From Clostridium sp. MCC353 (GTDB lineage Bacteria > Bacillota > Clostridia > Lachnospirales > Lachnospiraceae), in contig NZ_WQPN01000068.1 of NCBI RefSeq assembly GCF_018785315.1, positions 1-38,262 on the forward strand: 38,262 nucleotides of DNA, in the 5' to 3' direction. Below the pieces are notes generated by a model. The model was given only the letters and a program-made list of their open reading frames with translations, did no database searches and was not told where the DNA came from. Below are positions 16,467-24,092 of this stretch, in pieces; the first letter of the stretch is position 1, and the number at the start of each line of letters is the position of its first letter. Both the position numbers and the translations under genes were made by a program.

Positions 16467-17057
16467 TTATAAGCGTTTTGAAATCACCGTATCAATTAAA
16501 CCATATGTTCTGGCTTCTTCTGCTGTCATAAAATTGTCCCGGTCTGTATCGCGCTCTATTTCTGCGATTGTCCTTCCTGTATTTTGGGCCAGCAGTTGAT
16601 TTAAGCGCTGCTTATTCTTTTGCATATAATCAGACATTATCTTTATGTCGCTGGCGGGGCCTTTTATGCCTCCGGATATGGCGGGCTGATGGATCATAAT
16701 TTCGGCATTTGGCAGAGCGAACCGTTTTCCTTTTGTACCGGCGGCCAGCAAAAAAGCCCCAAAGCTTGCTGCAAGGCCAACGCAGATTGTGGATATATCA
16801 CATTTAATATAGTTCATTGTGTCAAAAATGGCCAACCCCGCCGTCACAGAACCGCCGGGACTGTTAATGTAAAGACTTATATCCTTATCAGGGTCCTGCC
16901 CTTCCAAAAACAACAATTGGGCAGTAATTAAACTGGCCGTTGTATCGTTTACCTCTTCACCTAAAAAAATGATCCGATCAGATAACAGTCTGGAATAGAT
17001 GTCGTAACTTCTTTCTCCTCTGCTTGTTTGTTCAATTACATATGGCACTGTACTCAT
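16467..17057 (-). CDS. clpP: ATP-dependent Clp protease proteolytic subunit, paralogue
   Basis: Serine protease subunit forming the ClpP barrel, 196 aa, normal length. The catalytic triad is visible: Ser98 in [10 protein letters not shown], His123 in MIHQP and Asp174 in DTDRDNFM. The handle and head regions are conserved ([20 protein letters not shown]). After the His there is a two-residue longer loop ([12 protein letters not shown]) than in the E. coli enzyme. ATG 17057 overlaps the stop of the AraC-type gene by 4 bases (ATGA), so it is translated from that transcript. The usual housekeeping partners tig and clpX are absent, which suggests an accessory paralogue. The pair is flanked by inverted palindromic elements. 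Confidence 0.9.
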   Translation of the reverse strand: MSTVPYVIEQTSRGERSYDIYSRLLSDRIIFLGEEVNDTTASLITAQLLFLEGQDPDKDISLYINSPGGSVTAGLAIFDTMNYIKCDISTICVGLAASFGAFLLAAGTKGKRFALPNAEIMIHQPAISGGIKGPASDIKIMSDYMQKNKQRLNQLLAQNTGRTIAEIERDTDRDNFMTAEEARTYGLIDTVISKRL

Positions 17058-17467
17058 GCAGCATTGACCTCGCATTTCATAGTAGATTTATAAAGCATAA
17101 CAAGACTGCCCTTCAGTTCAAATTTATTGAACTTGGGAACGTGGACTTTCAGCTTTCTGTACTCTTTAGGAGGATACCCGTATAGCTGACGAAATGCAAA
17201 AGTAAATGATTCCTGGGAACTGTAATTTGCCTCATAAGCAATTTCTATAATCGGCTTTTCTGTATAAACAAGTTTTTCAGCCGCCACAGTGAGCCTGCGC
17301 AGTTGTATATATTTATATATCGTGCAGCCTGCATACTCTAAAAACATTCTGTTGAGATGAAATTTAGAATAAGCAGCCTCTTTTGCAATATCATCCAAAT
17401 TTAATTGGCTGTCCAGGTTATCTTCTATATAACTGATCACATTTTTAATGATTTTTTCATTTTCCAT
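17054..17467 (-). CDS. Short AraC-family regulator (DNA-binding domain only)
   Basis: A 137-aa protein. Residues 5-105 form the double helix-turn-helix of AraC/XylS proteins ([19 protein letters not shown] ... [33 protein letters not shown]). No sensor domain precedes it, and the tail of about 30 residues is not recognised. GGAGAG precedes ATG 17467. It is coupled by an ATGA overlap to the ClpP paralogue, so it may control protease output or be a target of it. Stand-alone AraC domains of this size resemble MarA/SoxS/Rob-type activators, whose levels are set by proteolysis. The parallel is inference. Confidence 0.85.
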   Translation of the reverse strand: MENEKIIKNVISYIEDNLDSQLNLDDIAKEAAYSKFHLNRMFLEYAGCTIYKYIQLRRLTVAAEKLVYTEKPIIEIAYEANYSSQESFTFAFRQLYGYPPKEYRKLKVHVPKFNKFELKGSLVMLYKSTMKCEVNAA

Positions 17468-17500
17468 CTTCCCACTCTCCGTTTATGATGTTGTACCGCT

Positions 17501-17529
17501 ATAATACCATTGTAACACGCTTTATCTAA
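17501..17529 (-). promoter_or_regulatory. Putative promoter of the araC-clpP pair
   Basis: On the minus strand TTAGAT (17529-17524), a 17-base spacer and TATTAT (17506-17501), about 34 bases before the start codon. The -35 box is weak, so an activator may be needed. Confidence 0.4.
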
Positions 17530-17550
17530 AACTGTCCTAATATAAATTGC

Positions 17551-17716
17551 TGTTTAATTGAGGAAGTTACGCAGGAAAGCGGAGAGGGCGGACGGCGGGA
17601 AAGAAGACCGGAGAGCGGAACGGGGGGGAAACAATTTGATGCAAATGCTGTGGGGATTTACATCAACCCTCAAGGCATTTTCGAAAATGCCTTGAGGGTT
17701 AATGTAAGGGTTGATG
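17551..17716 (-). repeat. Orphan half of the palindromic element (copy D) with perfect short hairpin
   Basis: TTTAATTGAGGAAGTTACGCAGG (about 17552-17574) is the reverse complement of the outer right end of copy A over about 23 bases. It continues into one purine-rich arm (to about 17629) whose partner arm and core are absent. It then joins the inner flank and a perfect hairpin: AACCCTCAA, core GGCATTTTCGAAAATGCC, TTGAGGGTT (17663-17698). Beyond this, copy C starts in the opposite orientation, so D and C lie head to head around the hairpin. Confidence 0.65.
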
Positions 17717-18101
17717 TTAAATTGTTTTTAATTACTTGAGCCAGAGAACATCAGCAGGGAAGCGGGACGAGGGGGCGGACTGGATGTTTGGATGCGGCCG
17801 GGCCCAGGGGAATCCTTCGGGGATGAAAGCCATCTGGAAACCGTTAGTGAAAGTTAGGCTCCAGGGATAGAAAAAGACGGGCAGAAACTGAAAGCCGAAT
17901 CAGTTTCTGAGATGCCCACTGAACGGTAAAGTCCCATAAAGAGTTTACCGTGAATGGGCATCGGACCGTCTTTTTCTGTCCCTGGAGCCTTAGTTTCACT
18001 TACGGTTGGAAGCTGGTTTTCATCCCCGAAGGATTCCCCTGGGCCCGGCCGCATCCAAACATCCAGTCCGCCCCCTCGTCCCGCTTCCCTGCGTAACTCA
18101 C
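17713..18101 (+). repeat. Long palindromic element, copy C
   Basis: The arm 17755-17828 is perfectly complementary to 18018-18091 (74 bp). The inner stem is about 17839-17880 with 17965-18008. The two core hairpins are 17882-17909 (CAGAAACTGA / TCAGTTTCTG) and 17911-17962, the latter with a partly mismatched stem (ACTGAACGG against CCGTGAAT). Flanks TTGATGTTAAATT, CCAGAGAACATCAG and CTGCGTAACT match copies A and B. Apart from its first dozen bases the arm sequence differs from that of copy A. Confidence 0.85.
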
Positions 18102-18119
18102 TCGCCTAAATAAAGATTC

Positions 18120-18914
18120 TCAGTCAATCTTCTCAGCCTTCAGCAGGTAGGACAAAGGAAGCCCCCTGCCGTCATACACATCGGATAAGCCCACATCATA
18201 GTCGAATTCGTCAAACCGGACAATTCTCATCTGAGAACCGCTGACAGCATTGATGATGTCTGATATGGTATGGGTAAAGCTGGTGAAGGTTTTGGAATGG
18301 TACGGTTCAGACATGTATCCCATGCCTTCATTTTCGATCCAGGGTTCATTCCTGAAATAAGAATAAGTGATTCTGTTCAAATCCTGCCCGTTAAATTCTG
18401 GTTCGCCGGGCATGGACAGCATGTTCATAACCGGATGGAAATCGTGGATCAATAGAATTCCGCCGGGTTTTAAACAGTCTGAAACTTTTCTGAAGAGGGG
18501 ATTTAAATCTTCAAACCATGTGACCGCCCCGATGGTAAACAGAATGAAATCAAAATGATGGTTATACTGCTGGTCAATGTCTAAAATATTGCATGCGCAG
18601 AACCGGCAGTTGGTAATTCCTGCTTTTTGCGCGGTGGATTCCGCCTGTTTGATGATATTTTCAGCGATATCGAAGCCAACTCCGCATTTGGCTCCAAGCT
18701 GCATGAGGGACAACAGTTCCCGCCCGTTATTACAGCAGAACTGGGCCACAGTTTTGTCCTTCAAATCCATGGCCTCCAGCTCCTTCGCCACATCGGCGCA
18801 AAAAAACGGCAGGCGTTCATTCAGAAGAATGTTGTGGTTTTCATCTCCCCAGCCCTTGTGTCTGTGTTCAAATGCCTCTTCCCAGGCGGCTTTGTTTGCT
18901 TTTATATAATCCAT
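18120..18914 (-). CDS. Class I SAM-dependent methyltransferase
   Basis: A 264-aa predicted cytoplasmic methyltransferase. Motif I is unusual, FCCNNGRELLSL at about residues 59-70, in place of the common glycine-rich GxGxG; related Firmicute proteins share this CNNGRE form. The acidic residue after beta-2 is in GVGFDIAENII. Post-motif blocks FDFILFTIGAV and CLKPGGILLIHDFHP agree with a small-molecule methyltransferase. AAAGGAG precedes ATG 18914. The substrate is unknown. It stands alone between the palindromic element and the MATE gene, on the same strand as the latter but with a 140-base gap that contains a CCGGCCG hairpin. Confidence 0.82.
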   Translation of the reverse strand: MDYIKANKAAWEEAFEHRHKGWGDENHNILLNERLPFFCADVAKELEAMDLKDKTVAQFCCNNGRELLSLMQLGAKCGVGFDIAENIIKQAESTAQKAGITNCRFCACNILDIDQQYNHHFDFILFTIGAVTWFEDLNPLFRKVSDCLKPGGILLIHDFHPVMNMLSMPGEPEFNGQDLNRITYSYFRNEPWIENEGMGYMSEPYHSKTFTSFTHTISDIINAVSGSQMRIVRFDEFDYDVGLSDVYDGRGLPLSYLLKAEKID

Positions 18915-18936
18915 TTTCGTCTCCTTTGGCTCTTGT

Positions 18937-18969
18937 CCGGCCGGGGGCTGTGAAGCGGCTTCCGGCCGG
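18937..18969 (-). other. GC-rich leader hairpin before the methyltransferase
   Basis: CCGGCCGG near 18962-18969 pairs with the matching sequence near 18937-18944, with a loop of about 17 bases, just upstream of the ribosome binding site on the minus strand. It may affect translation. There is no T-run. Confidence 0.4.
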
Positions 18970-19054
18970 AAATAATTGATCTTACTCTATCACAATGAGC
19001 GGTTTTTGACCAGACGCTTTTTGAACCTTTGGCCGGTTTGGGCCTTTGAATATT

Positions 19055-20425
19055 TCAGGTGCTGACCGGATGAAGGGGCGGCCTGTGGGCCAGTTCCCTT
19101 TTGAGGCGCAGAGCCATCCATACCGTCACCAGTGCGGAGGCGGCATCGGCAGCTGGCTGTGCATAAAGGATGCCGTTCATTCCCAGAACCGCCGGAAGGA
19201 TCAGGACAGCGGGCACGAAGCAGATTCCCTGCCTGCATGCGCCCAGAATAAATCCCTCCAGCCCTTTCCCCAGAGCCAGAAAAAGGGAGGAGTATACAGT
19301 GTAGAATCCAAAGAGCAGGAAAGACAAGCCATTGGCTCTCAGCGCTTTTTCCCCGGCCGATATCATTTCTAAATCTCCTTTGGTAAAGCTGGAAATGATG
19401 GCTGAAGGGAACAGGGCCATTACCAGGCCGCAGGCCCCGCAGAATATGGTTGACCAGAGGATGGAGGTTTTCACCGCTTCGTGGAGCCGGTCATAGTTTC
19501 CGGCCCCGTAGCTGTAACCTGCAACCGGCTGGAATCCTTTGATAAAGCCAAAGACCATCAGACTTCCCATGGAAATGATTCTGGTTACGGCTCCCATGCC
19601 GGCAATCAAAGAATCGCCGTATTCTTTTGCCTTCATGTTGATCAGGGTGATGGATAGGCTGGTCAGAATCTGGAATATCAGCGTAGGCACGCCAATTTTA
19701 AGGATTTCAGACAGAATTTCTTTCGAAAAGCAGCACTGGCTGATGCGGAAGGTGAAAACGCTTTTCTTTCTGAGCACATAGCATAGATAGACCAGTGTGG
19801 AGACCATTTGTGAAATAGCTGTGGCAATTGCGGCGCCCTCCACCCCTAAATCCAGCCCATAGATAAACACCGGATCCAACGCCATATTGAGTAGCGCGCC
19901 TGTCAGCAGGGCGGCCATTGTGGTTTTGGCAGCGCCTTCGCTGGTGACGATATTGTTCATAGTCACATTGAAAACGTTAAACAAAGAGGAAATGATGTAG
20001 ATTCTCGTGTAGGCCAGCGCGTAGGGCAGTATACTTTTTGTGGCCCCCAAAAAGACCAGCGCCTGTTTGAGAAATAGGACTGTGCAGATAATGACCGCCC
20101 CGCCTGTGAGCAGACTGCTGTAGAGGGCTGTGCTGGCCGCTTGATCGGCGGTTTCCCGGTCCCCATTGCCCAGAAGCCTGGAAATATAGGACGCGGCTCC
20201 ATTTCCGAACAGCAGCCCCAGGCCGACCACAACCTGCCCCAGGGGAAATGCGACGGAAATCGCGCCCATCTGGCTGGTGCCCAGCCCTCCGACAAAATAA
20301 GCATCCACCAGATTGTATAATGCATTGATCATCATACCGATCATGGCAGGCAGTCCAAGGGCTAAAAGCGCTTTGGGTACCGGAGCATTTCCCAGCAGCT
20401 CCATTTTCTGATTGATCCCTTTCAT
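19055..20425 (-). CDS. MATE-family multidrug/cation efflux pump (MepA-like)
   Basis: A 456-aa membrane protein with about twelve hydrophobic segments in two similar halves. The N-terminus reads LLALGLPAMIGMMINALYNLVD, typical of MepA-like MATE proteins, and QPVAGYSYGAGNYDR in the second half is the matching conserved loop. ATG 20425 follows AAAGGAG. The frame is open 25 codons further upstream, but those lie in the operator region and are rejected. It is divergent from a PadR regulator across two perfect 17-bp palindromes, so it is probably repressed by PadR until a drug or toxic metabolite is sensed. Confidence 0.92.
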   Translation of the reverse strand: MKGINQKMELLGNAPVPKALLALGLPAMIGMMINALYNLVDAYFVGGLGTSQMGAISVAFPLGQVVVGLGLLFGNGAASYISRLLGNGDRETADQAASTALYSSLLTGGAVIICTVLFLKQALVFLGATKSILPYALAYTRIYIISSLFNVFNVTMNNIVTSEGAAKTTMAALLTGALLNMALDPVFIYGLDLGVEGAAIATAISQMVSTLVYLCYVLRKKSVFTFRISQCCFSKEILSEILKIGVPTLIFQILTSLSITLINMKAKEYGDSLIAGMGAVTRIISMGSLMVFGFIKGFQPVAGYSYGAGNYDRLHEAVKTSILWSTIFCGACGLVMALFPSAIISSFTKGDLEMISAGEKALRANGLSFLLFGFYTVYSSLFLALGKGLEGFILGACRQGICFVPAVLILPAVLGMNGILYAQPAADAASALVTVWMALRLKRELAHRPPLHPVST

Positions 20426-20466
20426 AAGTAAAACTCCTTTCTGTTGACACGAAATGTAAAATATAG

Positions 20467-20521
20467 TACTATAATTTATAGTATAACAGCTGTGAGGCAT
20501 ATACTACTATAAATTATAGTA
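20467..20521. promoter_or_regulatory. Twin PadR operators between the divergent pump and regulator genes
   Basis: Two 17-bp palindromes, TACTATAATTTATAGTA (20467-20483) and TACTATAAATTATAGTA (20505-20521), have centres 38 bp apart. They differ only in the central base. The first also carries a TATAGT/TATAAT-like -10 sequence for either direction. Their position between MATE and PadR makes them the likely autoregulatory operators. Confidence 0.7.
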
Positions 20522-20547
20522 GTTGTCAAGCAGAAAAGGAGGAAATG

Positions 20548-21081
20548 ATGGCAGCTATTGATTTGATCGTATTGGGAATTTTGAAAAAAGAGGCGTTAAG
20601 CGCTTATGAGATTCAGAAATTAGTGGAATACCGGAATATATCCAAATGGGTGAAGATCAGCACCCCTTCCATTTATAAGAAAGTGATTCAGTTAGAAGAA
20701 AAGGGGCTTATTAAAGGCAATGTTGTGAAGGAGGGAAAGATGCCGGAGAAAGCGGTCTATTCCCTGACGGAGGCCGGAGAAAGGGAATTTGACCGCCTCA
20801 TGATGGAAATCGCGTTAAAGCCCATCCATATATTCCTGGATTTCAATGCGGTGATCGTCAACTTGGACAGTCTGCCGCAGAAAAAGCAGGAAATGTGTCT
20901 GTCCGGCATTGAAGAGAACCTGAATACGTTAAGAACCTATCTGGAAGAGAATATCACCATGAAAGAACATATTTCCGGCATTCCTGAAACGGGAATGGCT
21001 GTGCTGCGGCAGCAGTATCTATTGGTCCAGGCGATTGAAACCTGGATTTCTGAGCTGAAAAATGGAATCGGGGAGCAGTGA
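20548..21081 (+). CDS. PadR-family transcriptional regulator
   Basis: Winged-helix repressor, 177 aa. Residues about 5-80 give the PadR domain (DLIVLGILKKEALSAYEIQKLV ... STPSIYKKVIQLEEKGLI ... YSLTEAGEREFDRLM). A C-terminal helical part of about 90 residues for dimerisation matches the Vir_act_alpha_C-type arrangement. Two ATG codons are adjacent (20545 and 20548), and the second has better spacing from GGAGG. It is divergently transcribed from the MATE pump and very likely controls it through the palindromes between them. Confidence 0.88.
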   Translation: MAAIDLIVLGILKKEALSAYEIQKLVEYRNISKWVKISTPSIYKKVIQLEEKGLIKGNVVKEGKMPEKAVYSLTEAGEREFDRLMMEIALKPIHIFLDFNAVIVNLDSLPQKKQEMCLSGIEENLNTLRTYLEENITMKEHISGIPETGMAVLRQQYLLVQAIETWISELKNGIGEQ

Positions 21082-21402
21082 TGTCCTGCAATAATCCCCT
21101 GCTTAGAAAATTTTGAACATTCTTTATGAGGCAGTCCTCGATCTAAAATAATTTCTTCATTGGAATAACCCGCCTTTAAATGCCGGGGAAGCCGGACAGA
21201 CAGACAAAACTCCCCAAAGGGGAGGCCGTGGGAAACTGTGCGGACCGGCGTATGCCCGCGCCGGTCTGTGAACCAAATCCATATATAATCATTAAAAGAT
21301 CCCTTTAAAATAAAAAAAACAAAAAAATTTGAAAAAAATTTATTCCGAATTTTTGCTTTATAAGCTGACAAAACCATAAAAAATGTAAATGGTTTTCGAG
21401 AA

Positions 21403-21426
21403 TAGTGTATTAATAATAATACACTA
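21403..21426. promoter_or_regulatory. 24-bp perfect palindrome downstream of iclR
   Basis: Two 10-bp arms (TAGTGTATTA / TAATACACTA) around ATAA. The half-site TGTATTA is shared with the palindrome at 22481-22498 just upstream of iclR, so it may bind the same regulator. It lies far from any obvious start codon. Confidence 0.4.
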
Positions 21427-21592
21427 GTGGATTATAAAATGAATTATTAAGAATCAATAACAATACAGTAGTATTGACAAAAATATAAAACTATTATATA
21501 TTTTGTATATAAAACCAAACCTTGTACAAAGATAACTGTACAATGTGCCGTAAAATATATCCTTTAAGCCGGGATATGCCAGTTTACGGAAA

Positions 21593-21632
21593 ACTCCCGG
21601 GTTTCCGGCAGAGCCGAAAGCCCGGGAGCACC
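21593..21632 (-). terminator. Terminator of the iclR transcript
   Basis: Read on the minus strand, CTCCCGGGCTTTC pairs with GGAAACCCGGGAG and is followed by TTTT. It lies about 40 bases after the iclR stop. Confidence 0.6.
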
Positions 21633-21669
21633 CCCTTTTTATGAAGTTTACGGGATAGAACAATATCAA

Positions 21670-22458
21670 TCAGAATGTATCACGGTATCCTAGGAGGGAA
21701 GATAATTCCCGTCCAAGAGCAACGACTAACTGGATATACTCCTGATACCGGTTTTGATAAATCAGGTTAGGGACTGAGAGGCTGACAGCGGCCACGGTTT
21801 TGCCGGAATAATCTTTTAACGGTGCGGCTAAACTGACTTCAAAGTTGGTAAATTCCTCGATGTCGACCCCATATCCCTGAGAAGAGATTTCTTTTAACTG
21901 CTGAAGGATTTTATCACGGTCCGTAATTGTAGACGCGGTATAAGCATGCAGGGGATGTTGATCCAAAGCTGTTTTTTGTTCTTCTTCGGATAGGGAAGCG
22001 AGCAGCACTTTGCCTCCGGCCGTACAGAAAGCGGGGACAATTCTCTGGTCCGCAAACTGGTTTATGGCAGTAGAGGTAGTTTTAGACAAAAACTTCAGCA
22101 CCATATAATCCTGCTGGAGAGCCATAAGGTTCGCCTGGTTTAACTGCACAGCCGTTTGTTTTACAAATGCCTTCAGATAATCGTCGCAGGACAGCAGGTG
22201 GCTGTATTTGATCCGGAATCTGGAACCCAGTATGAATATCTGGTAGCCCAGAAAATATTTTCCGGTCGACTGGTCCTTGGACAGAAAATTCATCTCTGTC
22301 ATGACGTTCACCATTGCATAGGCGGTGCTTCTGGAGATGTTGAGTATTTTACTGATTTCAGTCACATTCATGGCGGTTCTGCTGTCGCCCATGATTGTTA
22401 ATAATTTCAAAGCTCTCTCAATGGATTGTTGAGAGGAATTGCTTTCTTTTTTTTGCAT
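21670..22458 (-). CDS. IclR-family transcriptional regulator
   Basis: A 262-aa regulator. The winged helix occupies about residues 10-75 (SIERALKLLTIMG ... VTEISKILNISRSTAYAMVNVM). The effector domain covers about 85-255, with typical late blocks VDIEEFTNFEVSLAAPLKDYSGKTVAAVSLSVP. IclR proteins usually sense small organic acids or aromatic compounds and control adjacent catabolic genes. Here the gene is divergent from a carboxylesterase and TctABC-type importer, so it most likely controls that cluster. A palindrome lies in the shared promoter region. Confidence 0.9.
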   Translation of the reverse strand: MQKKESNSSQQSIERALKLLTIMGDSRTAMNVTEISKILNISRSTAYAMVNVMTEMNFLSKDQSTGKYFLGYQIFILGSRFRIKYSHLLSCDDYLKAFVKQTAVQLNQANLMALQQDYMVLKFLSKTTSTAINQFADQRIVPAFCTAGGKVLLASLSEEEQKTALDQHPLHAYTASTITDRDKILQQLKEISSQGYGVDIEEFTNFEVSLAAPLKDYSGKTVAAVSLSVPNLIYQNRYQEYIQLVVALGRELSSLLGYRDTF

Positions 22459-22480
22459 TTTCCATTCCTCCGTTCATTAC

Positions 22481-22498
22481 TGTATTAATATTAAGACA
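22481..22498. promoter_or_regulatory. Putative IclR operator between iclR and the esterase gene
   Basis: TGTATTAATATTAAGACA is a near-perfect 18-bp palindrome (one mismatched pair) about 25 bases upstream of the iclR start, in the divergent promoter region. The half-site recurs at 21403-21426. Confidence 0.5.
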
Positions 22499-22578
22499 TA
22501 TATATTGAGAAGTCAATACACAAGAGGAATGAATTGGAACATAATGCTGCTTCTGTTTCGCAGCGGGAAGGAGGAAAC

Positions 22579-24066
22579 ATGGATATAATGAGGCCTAAAG
22601 TTACAACTCAAAAGGGGACCTACATGGGCATGAGGGAGAAGAACGGTGTCCTGGCTTTTAAAGGGATTCCATTTGCCCAGCCGCCGGTGGGGCCGTTGAG
22701 ATGGCAGGCGCCCAGGGAGGTGCCAAACAGCAGACAAACTTTCGACGCGGGTGAGTTTAAACCGATTCCCATACAGTCCGATGAGGATGAGAGGTACGCG
22801 GGGCTGGAAAAAAGCGAAGACTGCCTGTACCTGAACATTTTTACCGCCGATTTAGTGACGAAGAATAAGGCGGTGCTTGTCTGGGTATATGGAGGGGCAT
22901 ACATAAAAGGCGGGGCCAGCCGCCCGCTGTATAATGGGGATTTTATGATTGATGAAAATCCGGATGTGATTTTGGTGACAATCAACTACCGGCTGGGAGT
23001 ATTTGCAACTCTCAATTTGTCTGAGCTGGATGAGAGCGGCCGTTACCGTTACAGCAACAATCTGGCCCAGATGGACCTTCAGGCGGCTTTGAAATGGGTT
23101 CATGACAACATTGCCGATTTCGGAGGGAATCCCTACAATGTCACACTATTCGGGCATTCCGCCGGTTCCAGCAATATTTCGGCCCAGCTTATGATGAAAG
23201 AATCCAGGCCATATTTTCAAAAGGCCATCATGCACAGTTCCTTTGCGGTGGATGTGGGAACCACGTCCTGGGAAGACAGCCTGGGAGCGGCAGGGGTATT
23301 TTTTGATATTCTGGGAAATCCCACGCTGGAAGAGCTTTTGAAACTTCCGGCCGAGACCATTTATGACGCCCAGGTCAAGCTTCAGAAATCAGGATTCTTC
23401 AATTCTGAGAGAAAAGAATTTTCTGTGGTGCTGGATGATATCGTGATTCCAAAAGACGGATTCAGGCAGCTGGTTCACGGAGCTGCCGCCGGTATCGATG
23501 TGATCATTGGAACCTGCTGCGGGGAATACGACCAGCAGTTCAGGCCCCTTGACATGAAAGAAAAGTATGAATTTCTGAAACGCCAGTGCGGGAAAAAGAC
23601 GGGGGATTTGGACAAGGCGATTGAATTTTACCGGAAAAATGATCCGGATAAGCCTTTGGACGAGATTTATATGGATATTAAAAATGATCTCTGGCTCAGA
23701 ATACCGGCCAATCTGGTGGCGGAAGCGTTGTCGGGCCACAGTGAGGTGCACATGTTCCACACCATGCTGAGAAAAGAAAATGGAAACAGGGCACACCATG
23801 GCAACGAATACGAAATGATTTTCGGCCGGCCGGACAGGGAATTGGTGTCGGCCCAGCTCGCTTATATCATACGCAGAACCTGGATGAATTTTGTCCGCTG
23901 CGGAGAACCGAAAGGGGCGGGGCTTCCCGAATGGCCGCTGTACGATAAAAAGAACAGGAAGACCATGATGATCAGCAGGGAGTCCTATATTGCTGATGGA
24001 GTCAGGCTGATGGATATGGAGTATTTTTATCCGTTGTTTAAGGAGACGGAGGAATTGGTTGATTAA
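22579..24066 (+). CDS. Type-B carboxylesterase
   Basis: Serine esterase, 495 aa, no signal peptide, so probably cytoplasmic. The family signature near the N-terminus is FKGIPFAQPPVGPLRW, followed by SEDCLYLNIF. The nucleophile elbow is FGHSAGSSN (Ser194). Glu316 (CCGEYD) and His407 (AHHGNEYEM) complete the triad. ATG 22579 follows AAGGAGG; the frame is open 15 codons further upstream without a site. It is the first gene of the IclR-linked cluster, and its product may cleave an ester taken up by the following transporter. The exact substrate cannot be read from sequence; para-nitrobenzyl esterase is a common name for the family. Confidence 0.9.
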   Translation: MDIMRPKVTTQKGTYMGMREKNGVLAFKGIPFAQPPVGPLRWQAPREVPNSRQTFDAGEFKPIPIQSDEDERYAGLEKSEDCLYLNIFTADLVTKNKAVLVWVYGGAYIKGGASRPLYNGDFMIDENPDVILVTINYRLGVFATLNLSELDESGRYRYSNNLAQMDLQAALKWVHDNIADFGGNPYNVTLFGHSAGSSNISAQLMMKESRPYFQKAIMHSSFAVDVGTTSWEDSLGAAGVFFDILGNPTLEELLKLPAETIYDAQVKLQKSGFFNSERKEFSVVLDDIVIPKDGFRQLVHGAAAGIDVIIGTCCGEYDQQFRPLDMKEKYEFLKRQCGKKTGDLDKAIEFYRKNDPDKPLDEIYMDIKNDLWLRIPANLVAEALSGHSEVHMFHTMLRKENGNRAHHGNEYEMIFGRPDRELVSAQLAYIIRRTWMNFVRCGEPKGAGLPEWPLYDKKNRKTMMISRESYIADGVRLMDMEYFYPLFKETEELVD

Positions 24067-24092
24067 GTTACTTTTAACATGAAGTCCCTAAC

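Larger units (their letters stand above)
21082..21669. other. Intergenic stretch with hairpins, no gene seen
   Basis: About 590 bases between padR and iclR. It contains a GC-rich part with hairpins CTCCCC/GGGGAG (about 21210-21225) and a stem ACCGGCG/CGCCGGT (about 21242-21263). A very A/T-rich part follows (21300-21540), with a 24-bp palindrome and an iclR terminator that are listed separately. Short frames here have no recognisable product. The GC-rich part vaguely resembles a riboswitch but fits none that I know. Confidence 0.5.

Noticed and set aside
17854-18054. 66-codon minus-strand frame across copy C
   Set aside because: It lies wholly inside the palindrome, has no ribosome binding site, and is not conserved in copy A.
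20426-20500. 25-codon extension of the MATE pump
   Set aside because: It overlaps the PadR operator and promoter region, and the ribosome binding site supports 20425.
21180-21275. Possible cobalamin or similar riboswitch (GC-rich, several hairpins)
   Set aside because: The conserved core elements could not be aligned and the adjacent genes do not fit. Left as unassigned structure.
21454-21669. 71-codon minus-strand frame after iclR
   Set aside because: It covers the iclR terminator hairpin and A/T-rich DNA and has no recognisable features.
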